Part shown: positions 22,134 through 29,954 of the stretch, in pieces
Position numbering within the stretch: position 1 is the stretch's first letter
How the letters are laid out: every line of letters begins with the position of its first letter
NCBI GenBank assembly: GCA_963778895.1
Contig: CAVZVZ010000002.1
Location: forward strand, 310,001-374,000
DNA from: CAVZVZ01 sp963778895
GTDB lineage: Bacteria; Actinomycetota; Acidimicrobiia; Acidimicrobiales; Acidimicrobilacustridaceae
Length of the DNA: 64,000 nucleotides
Direction: 5' to 3'
Position numbers and translations under genes: made by a program
Notes under the pieces: generated by a model
Database searches by the model: none
Told to the model about the DNA's origin: nothing
The model's input: the letters and a program-made list of their open reading frames with translations, nothing else

Positions 22134-22430
22134 GTGACGGTGCACGTCCTGGCGCTCACGGTCGAGCTTCACCTTCCGCAGTGCCATTCGCTGAAGGAGA
22201 AGCGAGCGGTGCTGAAATCCATGACCGACGGTGCTCGCAAGCGCTATGCCCTGGCGGTGGCCGAGACCGACCATCAGGACACCTGGCAACGCGCGCAAGT
22301 CGGCTTCGCGTGCGTCTCCGGTTCGACGAGTCATGCGACGGAAGTCGTCGACGAGGTGGAACGCTTCGTATGGTCGTTCCCGGACTCCGAGGTGATCGAC
22401 GTTCGACGCGACTGGTTGGAGGTGGACTGA
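22134..22430 (+). CDS. DUF503 (YlxP-like) family protein
   Basis: A 98-residue protein of the YlxP/DUF503 family, found between infB and rbfA in many Gram-positive bacteria; its role is thought to concern ribosome maturation but is not settled. Family features: HSLKEKRAVLKSM after the first strand, and a VDEVERFVWSFPDSEVIDV end, a ferredoxin-like alpha/beta fold. Start GTG 22134 has GGAG 6 bases upstream. The stop overlaps the rbfA start by one base (TGATG). Confidence 0.88.
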   Translation: MTVHVLALTVELHLPQCHSLKEKRAVLKSMTDGARKRYALAVAETDHQDTWQRAQVGFACVSGSTSHATEVVDEVERFVWSFPDSEVIDVRRDWLEVD

Positions 22431-22804
22431 TGGCGCGGCGCGACCAACAGAACGCTCGGGACTACCCGCGCACCGCGCGGGTGAATCGTTTGGTCCAGGA
22501 GATCCTGGCCGACACGCTCGAGCAGCTCGATGACGAGCGGGTCGAGTTGTTGGCGATCACCGAGGTCAAAGTCGAGCCGGATCTTCGTCACGCGACCGTG
22601 TACTTCGACACCCTCGAAGGCGGCGAGGCCGACGAGAAGGCATCGGAGATGCTGGCCGAGATGCGCGTCCGATTGCAGCGGGCGATCGGCGATCAAGCCC
22701 GGCTGAAGCGCACACCCGAGCTCGCGTTCCGCCCGGATCCCGCAGTGCGCCGCGGCGAGCGCATCGACGAGATCCTCCGCGACATCCAGACCGACGAGAC
22801 CTGA
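22430..22804 (+). CDS. rbfA: 30S ribosome-binding factor RbfA
   Basis: Cold-shock ribosome maturation factor acting on 16S rRNA. A KH-like fold with RVNRLVQEILADTLEQLDDERVELLAIT (seen in parts), VKVEPDLRHATVYFDTL, and the RTPELAFRPDPAVRRGERIDEIL end (parts). 124 residues, normal length. Start ATG 22430 shares its A with the stop of the preceding gene, so translation is coupled. truB starts 2 bases after its stop. Confidence 0.95.
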   Translation: MARRDQQNARDYPRTARVNRLVQEILADTLEQLDDERVELLAITEVKVEPDLRHATVYFDTLEGGEADEKASEMLAEMRVRLQRAIGDQARLKRTPELAFRPDPAVRRGERIDEILRDIQTDET

Positions 22805-22806
22805 CC

Positions 22807-23727
22807 GTGCTCCCGCCGGACGAACAGCTTCGTGACGGCCTGGCCATCGTCGACAAGGAGGCCGGCTGGACGTCCCACGACGTCGTGGCCAAGGCGCGAG
22901 GATTGTTGCGCAACAAGAAGATCGGCCACTCCGGCACGCTCGACCCTGATGCCACGGGCGTCCTGTTGCTCGGTGTGGGTCGCGTCACGCGCTTGTTGCG
23001 ATTCCTGACGGTGCTGCGCAAGACCTACACCGGTGTGCTCGTGCTCGGCGTCGAGACCACGACGCTCGACGCGGCAGGCGAGGTGGTGGCGACGCACGAC
23101 ATGTCCGGCGTCGGCACCGCCGACGTCGAGGCGGCCGCCGGCCGTCTCACGGGTGACATCCTCCAGATCCCCCCGATGGTGTCGGCGGTCCGCGTGGGCG
23201 GAAGGCGGCTGCATCAGTTGGCTCGCGAGGGCAAAGAAGTCGAGCGTGAAGCGCGTCCGGTGCACGTTCATCGGTTTCGCGTGGATCCGGTCGCAGGTGA
23301 GGAAGGTGCCTATCGCTTCGAGGTCGTCTGCTCGTCGGGGACGTTCGTGCGGTCCCTGGCCGCTGACCTCGGGCAAGCGCTCGGCGGCGGCGCCCACGTT
23401 CGCACGTTGCGGCGTACCGCCGTGGGCTCGTTCTCGGAGGACGAGGCGCGCCCGCTCGACGAGATCGAGGTTCTTCGACCGGCCACGGCGGTGCGGGACT
23501 ACCACAGCCTGACCGTGGGGCCGGACCGGGCGATCGACGTGGGGCATGGAAAGCAGCTGCACGTCCAAAGTGGATTCGACGGTGTCGCGGCACAGGAGTT
23601 CGCAGTCTTCGATGAAGCCGGGAGACTGCTCGCGATGTATCAGCGTGTCAGCGACGACATGGCCAAGCCGACGGTCGTGCTCGCGCCGGCCGAACAGAGA
23701 TCGTCGTCCAGCGAGACCGACGGTTAG
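22807..23727 (+). CDS. truB: tRNA pseudouridine(55) synthase TruB
   Basis: Makes pseudouridine 55 in the T loop of tRNAs. Catalytic motif IGHSGTLDPDATGVLLLGVG with its Asp, the KTYTGVLVLGVETTTLD block, QIPPMVSAVRVGGRRLHQLAREG, and VVCSSGTFVRSLAADLG. The C-terminal region holds a PUA-like domain. 306 residues, uninterrupted. Start GTG 22807 immediately after rbfA; the rbfA-truB-ribF order is the usual one. Confidence 0.96.
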   Translation: MLPPDEQLRDGLAIVDKEAGWTSHDVVAKARGLLRNKKIGHSGTLDPDATGVLLLGVGRVTRLLRFLTVLRKTYTGVLVLGVETTTLDAAGEVVATHDMSGVGTADVEAAAGRLTGDILQIPPMVSAVRVGGRRLHQLAREGKEVEREARPVHVHRFRVDPVAGEEGAYRFEVVCSSGTFVRSLAADLGQALGGGAHVRTLRRTAVGSFSEDEARPLDEIEVLRPATAVRDYHSLTVGPDRAIDVGHGKQLHVQSGFDGVAAQEFAVFDEAGRLLAMYQRVSDDMAKPTVVLAPAEQRSSSSETDG

Positions 23728-23730
23728 CCT
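23725..23730 (+). promoter_or_regulatory. -10 hexamer TAGCCT, leaderless start of ribF
   Basis: TAGCCT overlaps the truB stop codon and ends 8 bases before ATG 23739; no Shine-Dalgarno. Confidence 0.5.
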
Positions 23731-23738
23731 CAGCGTCG

Positions 23739-24704
23739 ATGGAGGTGATTCGCGACGCCGCGTCGTGCCCTGCGCCGGCCAACGGCACGGTCGTGACGAT
23801 CGGCGCCTATGACGGTGTCCATCGCGGCCACCAGGCGGTGATCGCGAGAGTGCGGCAGTTGGCCGGGGCAAGGGGGCTGCGGACTGCGGTCGTCACCTTC
23901 GATCGGCATCCGGCTGCGGTGGTGCGGCCGGAATCCGCGCCTGCTCTGCTCACGGATCTCGATCAGAAGCTCGAGCTGCTCCAGGGCACCGGCGTCGACT
24001 ACGCGTACGTGATCCACTTCGACGAGGTCCGATCGAAGGAGCCGGCCGAGGACTTCGTCACCGAGGTGCTGGTCGACTGCCTCAATGCCAAGGTCGTGGT
24101 GGTGGGGGAGGACTTCCACTTCGGTCACCAGCGCCGGGGCAATGTCGCGCTGCTCGAATCGATGGGCGCGGCCGCCGGGTTCGAGGTCGTCGGCATCGAG
24201 TTGGTCGACGTCGACGGCGCCACCGCGGCCGTCGATGACGATCGGGTGTCGTCGACCGCGATCCGTGTGGCGTTCCGCGAAGGTCGGCTCGACGCGGCCA
24301 ACACCATGCTCGGTCGACCGTACGAGGTTCGCGGTGTGGTCGTCGACGGCGACAAGCGGGCCCGCGACCTCGGGTTCCCGACGGCCAACCTGCAGGTCCC
24401 AGGCGACATCTGCATCCCCGCCGACGGCATCTACGCCGGTTGGTATGCCCGTCCCGACGGCGCGCTCGAGCCCGCGGCCATCTCGCTCGGTCGTCGCCCG
24501 ACGTTCTACGAGGACGCCGATCGATCGCTCCTCGAGGCACACGTGCTCGACTTCGACGGCGATCTCTACGGCGAAGTGGCGCGCGTCCTGTTCGTGGCGC
24601 GGTTGCGGGACGAGCTCAAGTTCGACTCGGTCGACGCGCTCGTCGCGCAGATGGCGGCCGACGTCGACGAAACGCGCCGGCTGCTCGGCAGTTCGCCTAC
24701 CTAG
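23739..24704 (+). CDS. ribF: Bifunctional riboflavin kinase/FAD synthetase
   Basis: Converts riboflavin to FMN and FAD. The N-terminal adenylyltransferase has GAYDGVHRGHQAVIARV (HxGH-like nucleotide site), VVVGEDFHFGHQRRGN and SSTAIRVAFREG. The C-terminal kinase domain has GRPYEVRGVVVDGDKRARDLGFPTANL (parts), the TAN metal/ATP motif, and a family ending EAHVLDFDGDLYG. 321 residues, uninterrupted. Its end overlaps by 8 bases with a gene on the opposite strand. Confidence 0.96.
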   Translation: MEVIRDAASCPAPANGTVVTIGAYDGVHRGHQAVIARVRQLAGARGLRTAVVTFDRHPAAVVRPESAPALLTDLDQKLELLQGTGVDYAYVIHFDEVRSKEPAEDFVTEVLVDCLNAKVVVVGEDFHFGHQRRGNVALLESMGAAAGFEVVGIELVDVDGATAAVDDDRVSSTAIRVAFREGRLDAANTMLGRPYEVRGVVVDGDKRARDLGFPTANLQVPGDICIPADGIYAGWYARPDGALEPAAISLGRRPTFYEDADRSLLEAHVLDFDGDLYGEVARVLFVARLRDELKFDSVDALVAQMAADVDETRRLLGSSPT

Positions 24705-25677
24705 ACAGCCGCCCGACCACGTCGAAGTGGTCGTGCGCGATGTCAGCCACCCGGAAGTCGTGCGCGTCGAGCGAGGCCGGGCCGCGATGCACCACCACCC
24801 ACAGGTCGAGGATGTCGAGACGGCTGACCGCCTCGTCCGACCAGGCGCGCGCGAGAAGGAGTTGGATCACGAGGAACGTGAGAAGGTCCGTCGCACCGAG
24901 GCTCGGTGCTGCCGGTGGTTCGTTCTGCGCCGAAGCCTCTTGCCAGCGAACGAACGCGGCGTATTCGGGCGACGACTTGTCGGCCAGGGCCTCGCGCAGT
25001 TTCCTTTGGAACTCCACCTGCGAAGGTGAGCCCGGCTCGTTGATCGCATGCTGGCGGCCCTTGGCGCGCAGGTGCTGCCAGTTCCAGTCCTCGATCACGA
25101 ACAGGCCGCCCGGTCGCAGCCGTGGGAAGAGAACCTCGAACGACGCGCGTGTCGGCTCCAGGAGATGGGAAGCATCGTCCATGACGAGGTCGAGCGGCTC
25201 GTCGCCGAACTCGTCGTCGAGGATCTGTTGCAGCCGTCGGCGGTCGGACTGATCGACGCCGTAGTAGGGCCGGACGGTGTCACCTACGCCGGTTCGGTCT
25301 ATGAAGTCCTGCAGCTGGGTGACGGGCTCGGGATCGAGCTCCAGAGCGACGAGCTTTCGCGGCTGGGTGAGCTGCGCCGTCAGCGCTGTGCTGCCCCCTT
25401 GGCTGATACCCAACTCCACGATGTTGGCATTGTGAAAGTCGGCTAATAGATCTGCCGTTGCCTCGACGAGCGCAGGCTGCTTCTTGATGCAAAGTCGAGA
25501 AGATTTCGAGCGATGCTCCAAGGTCGACAGGTACTCGACGCCGTCGATCTGAAAGGGAACGTCGTTGAAGTCCCACCGTTCCGACTCTGCAACATCACCC
25601 GTCCAAATGATTTGTTGCATCTCGACGCTCCACGCTCCCAGATCCTCCAAGGGGTGGTCAGTGTAGGACGACGGCAA
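24697..25677 (-). CDS. Class I SAM-dependent methyltransferase, CmcI/rhamnosyl O-methyltransferase-like
   Basis: A 326-residue protein with a SAM-binding fold. The glycine loop is VELGISQGGSTAL, the acidic end of strand 2 LVALELDPEPV, and LVMDDASHLLEPTRASFEVLFP with GGLFVIEDWNW, all typical for the cephalosporin hydroxylase (CmcI) / rhamnosyl O-methyltransferase group. The substrate cannot be told; relatives methylate sugar hydroxyls on cell-wall glycolipids. The start TTG 25677 is uncertain: a TACACT hexamer (complement of 25660-25665) ends 9 bases before another in-frame TTG at 25650. The gene converges on ribF. Downstream C-terminal 60 residues have no recognised motif. Confidence 0.75.
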   Translation of the reverse strand: MPSSYTDHPLEDLGAWSVEMQQIIWTGDVAESERWDFNDVPFQIDGVEYLSTLEHRSKSSRLCIKKQPALVEATADLLADFHNANIVELGISQGGSTALTAQLTQPRKLVALELDPEPVTQLQDFIDRTGVGDTVRPYYGVDQSDRRRLQQILDDEFGDEPLDLVMDDASHLLEPTRASFEVLFPRLRPGGLFVIEDWNWQHLRAKGRQHAINEPGSPSQVEFQRKLREALADKSSPEYAAFVRWQEASAQNEPPAAPSLGATDLLTFLVIQLLLARAWSDEAVSRLDILDLWVVVHRGPASLDAHDFRVADIAHDHFDVVGRLSR

Positions 25678-25727
25678 GATCTGTCGCTGCCGTGCTCTCG
25701 CGATTCAGGTCCTCTGCACGGCTCCGG

Positions 25728-25776
25728 TAGATTGGTGCGAGTCATGCTTGCTGATCCACCTCCCGAGCGACGGTAG
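25728..25776 (+). promoter_or_regulatory. -10-like TAGATT and a 10-codon upstream ORF
   Basis: TAGATT (25728-25733) is followed 10 bases later by ATG 25744, which opens a short frame (MLADPPPERR, stop TAG 25774-25776) 8 bases before the hydrolase start. It could be a leaderless upstream ORF tuning the hydrolase gene. Speculative. Confidence 0.3.
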
Positions 25777-25784
25777 CGACGAAC

Positions 25785-26873
25785 ATGTCCGACGTGTTGA
25801 CACCCTCCTTGGGTCCGGTCAACGGTGTGACGGGCAACGGCAACGGTGCCGCACCGAGCGCCGGTTCGCGTGTGACCGCGCCGCGGTTGGCGCGCCATGC
25901 GTTCACCTTGTCCGACGGGCATCGAGTCGGCATCGCGGTCAGCGGTCGCGGCGTGCCGATCGTCGTCGTGCACGGTTTCACCGCCGAAGGCTTCCTGTAC
26001 GCGCAGACGTTGAATCGCCTCGTGAGCAAGGGTTTCAAGGTCGTCGCGATCGACATGGCCGGGCACGGCGGCACACAGGGTTTGCCGACGAGCGGTCTGC
26101 ACCTCGGTGACTACGCAGAGTTGATGGCTCGTTGCATCGACGAGCTCGGAATTCGCAGCGCGATCTTCGCGGGCCATTCGATGGGCGGGCGGGTCGTCGC
26201 CCAGATGTCCGCGCTCTACCCCGAGCGCGTGGTGGCGGCGCTGCTGATCGACGCGATCGTCGGCGACACGTGGGATCGAATGGTTCGGGTGTTTCGCGTC
26301 GCGCCGCCGCTGTTGGGCGCGTTGGGCGCGATGCTGCTCGTCGACACCGCGAGCACCTTGCCGCTGATCGTCGATCCCGCGCAGGCGGCCAAGCTCGGTC
26401 GCCTCGTGACGCCGACCATGGTCGGCCACGCCATGCAACCGTGGCGCCTGGTGGGCCCGGCCATGTCGATCCTGCGCTCGAGGGGAAGCGGCAAGATCCT
26501 CGATGCTCTCGCCGATCAGGAGGTCCCGACCTTTGTCATCCACGGCGAGTGGGACCTGATCGTTCCCATGGCGACGGCGCGCTCGGCCGCCGAACGGGCC
26601 AACGGCACCCTGGTCGAGGTCAAGCACGCGTCGCACTCGTGGCTCCTGAAGGACCCCGAGACGCTGCCGGCGATCGTGGCCGAGCTGCTCGAGTGGCGTC
26701 TCGGCGACGCGATCCGGGCGCACCTGCCCGCCGCCGGCGCGATCACGGTCGACGAGCTCGAGGCCTGCTTCTACGAGCCCGATGCCCCGGTCGTGGAGCT
26801 CACGCCGGAGCCGACGTTCGTCGAGACCGCCGCCACCAATCGAGAGCCTCGGTACCACTGGTTCATCAGCTGA
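25785..26873 (+). CDS. Alpha/beta hydrolase
   Basis: A 362-residue alpha/beta hydrolase. Oxyanion region VVVHGFTAEGF, nucleophile elbow GHSMGG (Ser), acid in HGEWDLIVP, and the catalytic His in VKHASHSWLLKDPE. An N-terminal linker rich in Gly/Asn/Ala (about 25 residues) and a 70-residue C-terminal tail (EPDAPVVELTPEPTF) lie outside the fold. Substrate is unknown; similar proteins act on esters, epoxides or ring-cleavage products. It is transcribed divergently from the methyltransferase and upstream of rpsO but with a 187-base gap, so it is probably its own unit. Confidence 0.8.
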   Translation: MSDVLTPSLGPVNGVTGNGNGAAPSAGSRVTAPRLARHAFTLSDGHRVGIAVSGRGVPIVVVHGFTAEGFLYAQTLNRLVSKGFKVVAIDMAGHGGTQGLPTSGLHLGDYAELMARCIDELGIRSAIFAGHSMGGRVVAQMSALYPERVVAALLIDAIVGDTWDRMVRVFRVAPPLLGALGAMLLVDTASTLPLIVDPAQAAKLGRLVTPTMVGHAMQPWRLVGPAMSILRSRGSGKILDALADQEVPTFVIHGEWDLIVPMATARSAAERANGTLVEVKHASHSWLLKDPETLPAIVAELLEWRLGDAIRAHLPAAGAITVDELEACFYEPDAPVVELTPEPTFVETAATNREPRYHWFIS

Positions 26874-26912
26874 CTTCGTCGATCGGCGAAACCGCTGCTA
26901 GCCTTGCTCCTC

Positions 26913-26927
26913 GGCCCCATCGGGGCC
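26913..26927 (+). promoter_or_regulatory. Hairpin in the rpsO leader
   Basis: GGCCCC, loop ATC, GGGGCC, lying 134 bases upstream of rpsO. TAGCCT (26899-26904) just before it may be a -10 element, so the hairpin would be at the very 5' end of a leader. The following bases are GC-rich with more pairing potential (TCTGGCCCC, CAGGCCCGTCAGGGCC). S15 binds its own leader in several bacteria, so an autoregulatory structure is plausible but not shown. Confidence 0.4.
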
Positions 26928-27060
26928 ACCGCTTCTGGCCCCGCCAGCACTCGGATCTGGCTCAGCCAGGCCCGTCAGGGCCGATCAAATGCCAGGTCAA
27001 CCTGCGCAGCGAGCCGAGAAGCCGGGTCCGACACCCACGAAAGACCGAGGAATCCAGGGC

Positions 27061-27339
27061 ATGTCCCGAGAGCCGACCAACCTTCCGCCCAAAGCGGACA
27101 CCATCTCTGAGCACCGCCAACATGGCACCGACACCGGTTCGCCGGAAGTGCAGATCGCGTTGCTCACCGATCGCATCAACCATTTGACCGAGCACCTGAA
27201 GGCCCACAAAAAGGACCATCACAGTCGCCGCGGTCTGCTGATGCTGGTCGGTCGACGCCGGCGCTTGCTCGACTACGTCAAGAAGAACGACGTCGAGCGC
27301 TACAGGGCGATCATCGCCAAGCTCGGACTGCGTCGCTAA
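27061..27339 (+). CDS. rpsO: 30S ribosomal protein S15
   Basis: Primary 16S-rRNA-binding protein of the central domain, four-helix fold. Family blocks: HGTDTGSPEVQIALLTDRIN, HLKAHKKDHHSRRGLL and RRRRLLDYVKKND. I start at ATG 27061 to give 92 residues (family about 89); the in-frame ATG at 26989 adds 24 residues with no similarity. No strong Shine-Dalgarno; GAGGA is 9 bases upstream. It is followed by a clear terminator and then pnp, the common rpsO-pnp pair. Confidence 0.95.
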   Translation: MSREPTNLPPKADTISEHRQHGTDTGSPEVQIALLTDRINHLTEHLKAHKKDHHSRRGLLMLVGRRRRLLDYVKKNDVERYRAIIAKLGLRR

Positions 27340-27356
27340 CACAACCAACACCAGAG

Positions 27357-27380
27357 GGCGCCCGTCGGGCGCCTTCTTCG
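27357..27380 (+). terminator. Intrinsic terminator after rpsO
   Basis: GGCGCCC (27357-27363), loop GTC, GGGCGCC (27367-27373), then TTCTTCGT. Lies 17 bases after the rpsO stop. Confidence 0.75.
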
Positions 27381-27484
27381 TAACTGGCGGTCGGGTGATC
27401 GTCAGTTGCCGGTGGCGGGGATCGGGTGCGCGAACACCTTCATCCGATCTCCACCACTGGGAACTGGCGCCGCTACCGCCCATA

Positions 27485-27502
27485 CCGAGGCGTTTGCCTC
27501 GG
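27485..27502 (+). promoter_or_regulatory. Hairpin touching the pnp ribosome binding site
   Basis: CCGAGGC (27485-27491), loop GTTT, GCCTCGG (27496-27502); the 3' arm runs into GGAGAGGAG, the pnp Shine-Dalgarno (27501-27509). A stem that can hide part of the ribosome binding site suggests leader control of pnp, as known from other bacteria by a different mechanism. Confidence 0.5.
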
Positions 27503-27517
27503 AGAGGAGCAATTCCG

Positions 27518-29953
27518 ATGGCGGAAGCCACCATTGTGTCCGGTCAGGTGACCGGCACCGACAAGACCATTTCACTCGAAGCCGGCAAGCTCGCCGGCTT
27601 GGCCGACGGCGCCGTGCTGATCGAGCTGGGCGGAACCGCCGTGCTCGTCACGGCCACCGCGGCCCGCTCGGCCCGCGAGGGTGCCGACTTCTTCCCGCTC
27701 ACCGTCGATCTCGAAGAGCGCATGTATGCCGCGGGTCGTATCCCCGGCTCGTTCTTCCGGCGTGAAGGCAAGTCGAGCGATCAGGCGATCCTGACCTGCC
27801 GGCTCACCGACCGTCCGTTGCGTCCCGCCTTCCCGGACGGGTTCCGCAACGAGGTCCACGTCGTCGGCACCGTGCTCGGCGCCGACCTCGTCAACCCGCA
27901 CGACGTGCTGATGATCAACGGCGCGTCCGCCGCCCTCTCGATGTCGGGCATCCCGTTCGACGGTCCGATCGGCGCCGTCCGCGTCGCCTACACCGTCGAT
28001 GGTGAGTGGGTCCCGTTCCCGACCTACGAAGAAGGCGTAGCCGCCACCTTCGAAATGGTCGTCGCCGGACGCGAGCTCGACGACGGCGACGTCGCCATCA
28101 CGATGGTCGAGGCCGGTGGCACCGAAGCCACCTGGGCCGCGATCGAAGACGGTGCACCGAAGATGGACGAGGCCACGATCGTCTCCGGCCTCGAAGCATC
28201 CAAGGCCTTCATCCGCGATTCCATCCACCTGCAAGAAGACCTGATCGAGAAGTTGGGCGGCGTGAAGCCGACCATCCAGGTCGAGCTGCTCGTCGACTAC
28301 ACCGACGACATCTACGCCGCCGTCGAGCAAGCCGCCGGTGATCGTGTCGCCAAGATCATGAGCATCGCCGACAAGGCCGAGCGCCAGTCGAACGAGGACG
28401 AGCTCAAGGCTGAGCTCGTCGAGCAACTCGGCGCTCGCTTCGAGGACAACCCCGACGCCACCAAGCAGATCAAAGCGGCGTTCCGTTCGTTGACCAAGAA
28501 GACAGTCCGCCGTCGCATCGTCGAAGAGGGCGTTCGCATCGACGGCCGCGGCACCAAGGACATCCGGCCGCTGTCGTCCGAGGTGGGCGTGCTCCCGAGC
28601 GTGCACGGCTCGGGTCTCTTCCAACGAGGCGAGACGCAGGTGCTCAACGTCGCCACGCTCGGCATGCCCCGCATGGAGCAGCGGCTCGACATCCTGAGCA
28701 CGATCGACACCAAGACCTACATGCACCATTACAACTTCCCGCCGTTCTCCACGGGCGAGACGGGCTTCATGCGGGGCCCGAAGCGCCGCGAGATCGGCCA
28801 CGGCGCGCTCGCCGAGCGGGCGTTGGTTCCGGTGCTGCCCACCAAGGACGAGTTCGCCTACACGATCCGAACCGTCTCCGATGTGTTGTCGTCGAACGGC
28901 TCGACGTCGATGGGCTCGGTGTGCGCATCGTCGCTGTCGTTGATGGACGCGGGCGTGCCCATCAAGGCGCCGGTCGCCGGCATCGCCATGGGCCTCGTGT
29001 TCGCCGAGGGCAAGTACACGCCGCTGACCGACATCCTCGGCGCGGAAGATGCCTTCGGCGACATGGACTTCAAGGTCGCCGGCACGGGCGAGTTCATCAC
29101 GGCGTTGCAGCTCGATACCAAGATCGACGGCATCCCGTCCGACGTTCTCGGTCAGGCGTTGGAGCAGGCCCGTGAGGCTCGTCTCGCGATCCTCGAGGTG
29201 ATGCACGGCGCCATTGCCGAGCCTCGCGACGAGGTCGGCGCGACGGCACCGAAGATCATCAGCTTCGAGATCCCGATGGACAAGATCGGCGAGGTCATCG
29301 GCCCCAAGGGCAAGGTGATCAACGGCATCACCGCCGAGACCGGCGCCGATGTCAGCGTCGACGACGACGGCACCGTCGGTCGGGTGAGCATCGGCTCCAC
29401 CGACAGCGGCGCAGTCGCCGAAGCCGAACGGCAGATCAAGCTGATCCTCGATCCGCCCACGGCCGACGTAGGCGCCACCTACGACGGTCGCGTCGTGAAC
29501 ATCACGAAGTTCGGTGCCTTCGTCAACATCCTCCCCGGTCGCGACGGTCTGCTCCACATCTCCAAGCTCGGCGGCGGCAAGCGCATCGACCGGGTCGAGG
29601 ACGTGCTGCAGCTCGGTGACGAGGTCGCGGTGAAGGTCGACGACATCGACCCGAACGGCAAGGTCTCGTTGAGCCTCGTGAGCGCGGACGGCGCAACCGG
29701 TTCGGCCAGCAGCGGCAGCAGCAGCGGTGGCTCGAGCTCCGGCGGCGACCGCGACGACGACGGTGAAGGTGACAGCTCGGACAACGGACGCGAGTACGTC
29801 TCGTTCGAGGACAGCTTCGACGAAGAAGTTCGCGGTGAGTTCGGCGACCTCGGGCCCGAGACCCCCAGTGGGGGAGGCGGCGGTGATCGCAGCGGCGGTG
29901 GTGGCCGCGGTGGTGGCAATCGCCGAGGTGGCGGCCAGCGACGTCGCCGCTGA
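27518..29953 (+). CDS. pnp: Polyribonucleotide nucleotidyltransferase (PNPase)
   Basis: Phosphorolytic 3'-to-5' exoribonuclease, trimeric. Two RNase PH-like cores (about 10-230 and 330-560) with catalytic region blocks FFPLTVDLEERMYAAG and FSTGETGFMRGPKRREIGHG, SDVLSSNGSTSMGSVCASSL and the metal-site Asp pair in DAFGDMDFK; then KH (DKIGEVIGPKGKVINGI) and S1 (VGATYDGRVVNITKFGAFV). The end is special: a Ser/Gly/Asp linker and an RGG-type tail (SGGGGRGGGNRRGGGQRRRR) of about 30 residues. Start ATG 27518 has a strong Shine-Dalgarno. 811 residues, uninterrupted. Confidence 0.96.
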   Translation: MAEATIVSGQVTGTDKTISLEAGKLAGLADGAVLIELGGTAVLVTATAARSAREGADFFPLTVDLEERMYAAGRIPGSFFRREGKSSDQAILTCRLTDRPLRPAFPDGFRNEVHVVGTVLGADLVNPHDVLMINGASAALSMSGIPFDGPIGAVRVAYTVDGEWVPFPTYEEGVAATFEMVVAGRELDDGDVAITMVEAGGTEATWAAIEDGAPKMDEATIVSGLEASKAFIRDSIHLQEDLIEKLGGVKPTIQVELLVDYTDDIYAAVEQAAGDRVAKIMSIADKAERQSNEDELKAELVEQLGARFEDNPDATKQIKAAFRSLTKKTVRRRIVEEGVRIDGRGTKDIRPLSSEVGVLPSVHGSGLFQRGETQVLNVATLGMPRMEQRLDILSTIDTKTYMHHYNFPPFSTGETGFMRGPKRREIGHGALAERALVPVLPTKDEFAYTIRTVSDVLSSNGSTSMGSVCASSLSLMDAGVPIKAPVAGIAMGLVFAEGKYTPLTDILGAEDAFGDMDFKVAGTGEFITALQLDTKIDGIPSDVLGQALEQAREARLAILEVMHGAIAEPRDEVGATAPKIISFEIPMDKIGEVIGPKGKVINGITAETGADVSVDDDGTVGRVSIGSTDSGAVAEAERQIKLILDPPTADVGATYDGRVVNITKFGAFVNILPGRDGLLHISKLGGGKRIDRVEDVLQLGDEVAVKVDDIDPNGKVSLSLVSADGATGSASSGSSSGGSSSGGDRDDDGEGDSSDNGREYVSFEDSFDEEVRGEFGDLGPETPSGGGGGDRSGGGGRGGGNRRGGGQRRRR

Positions 29954-29954
29954 C

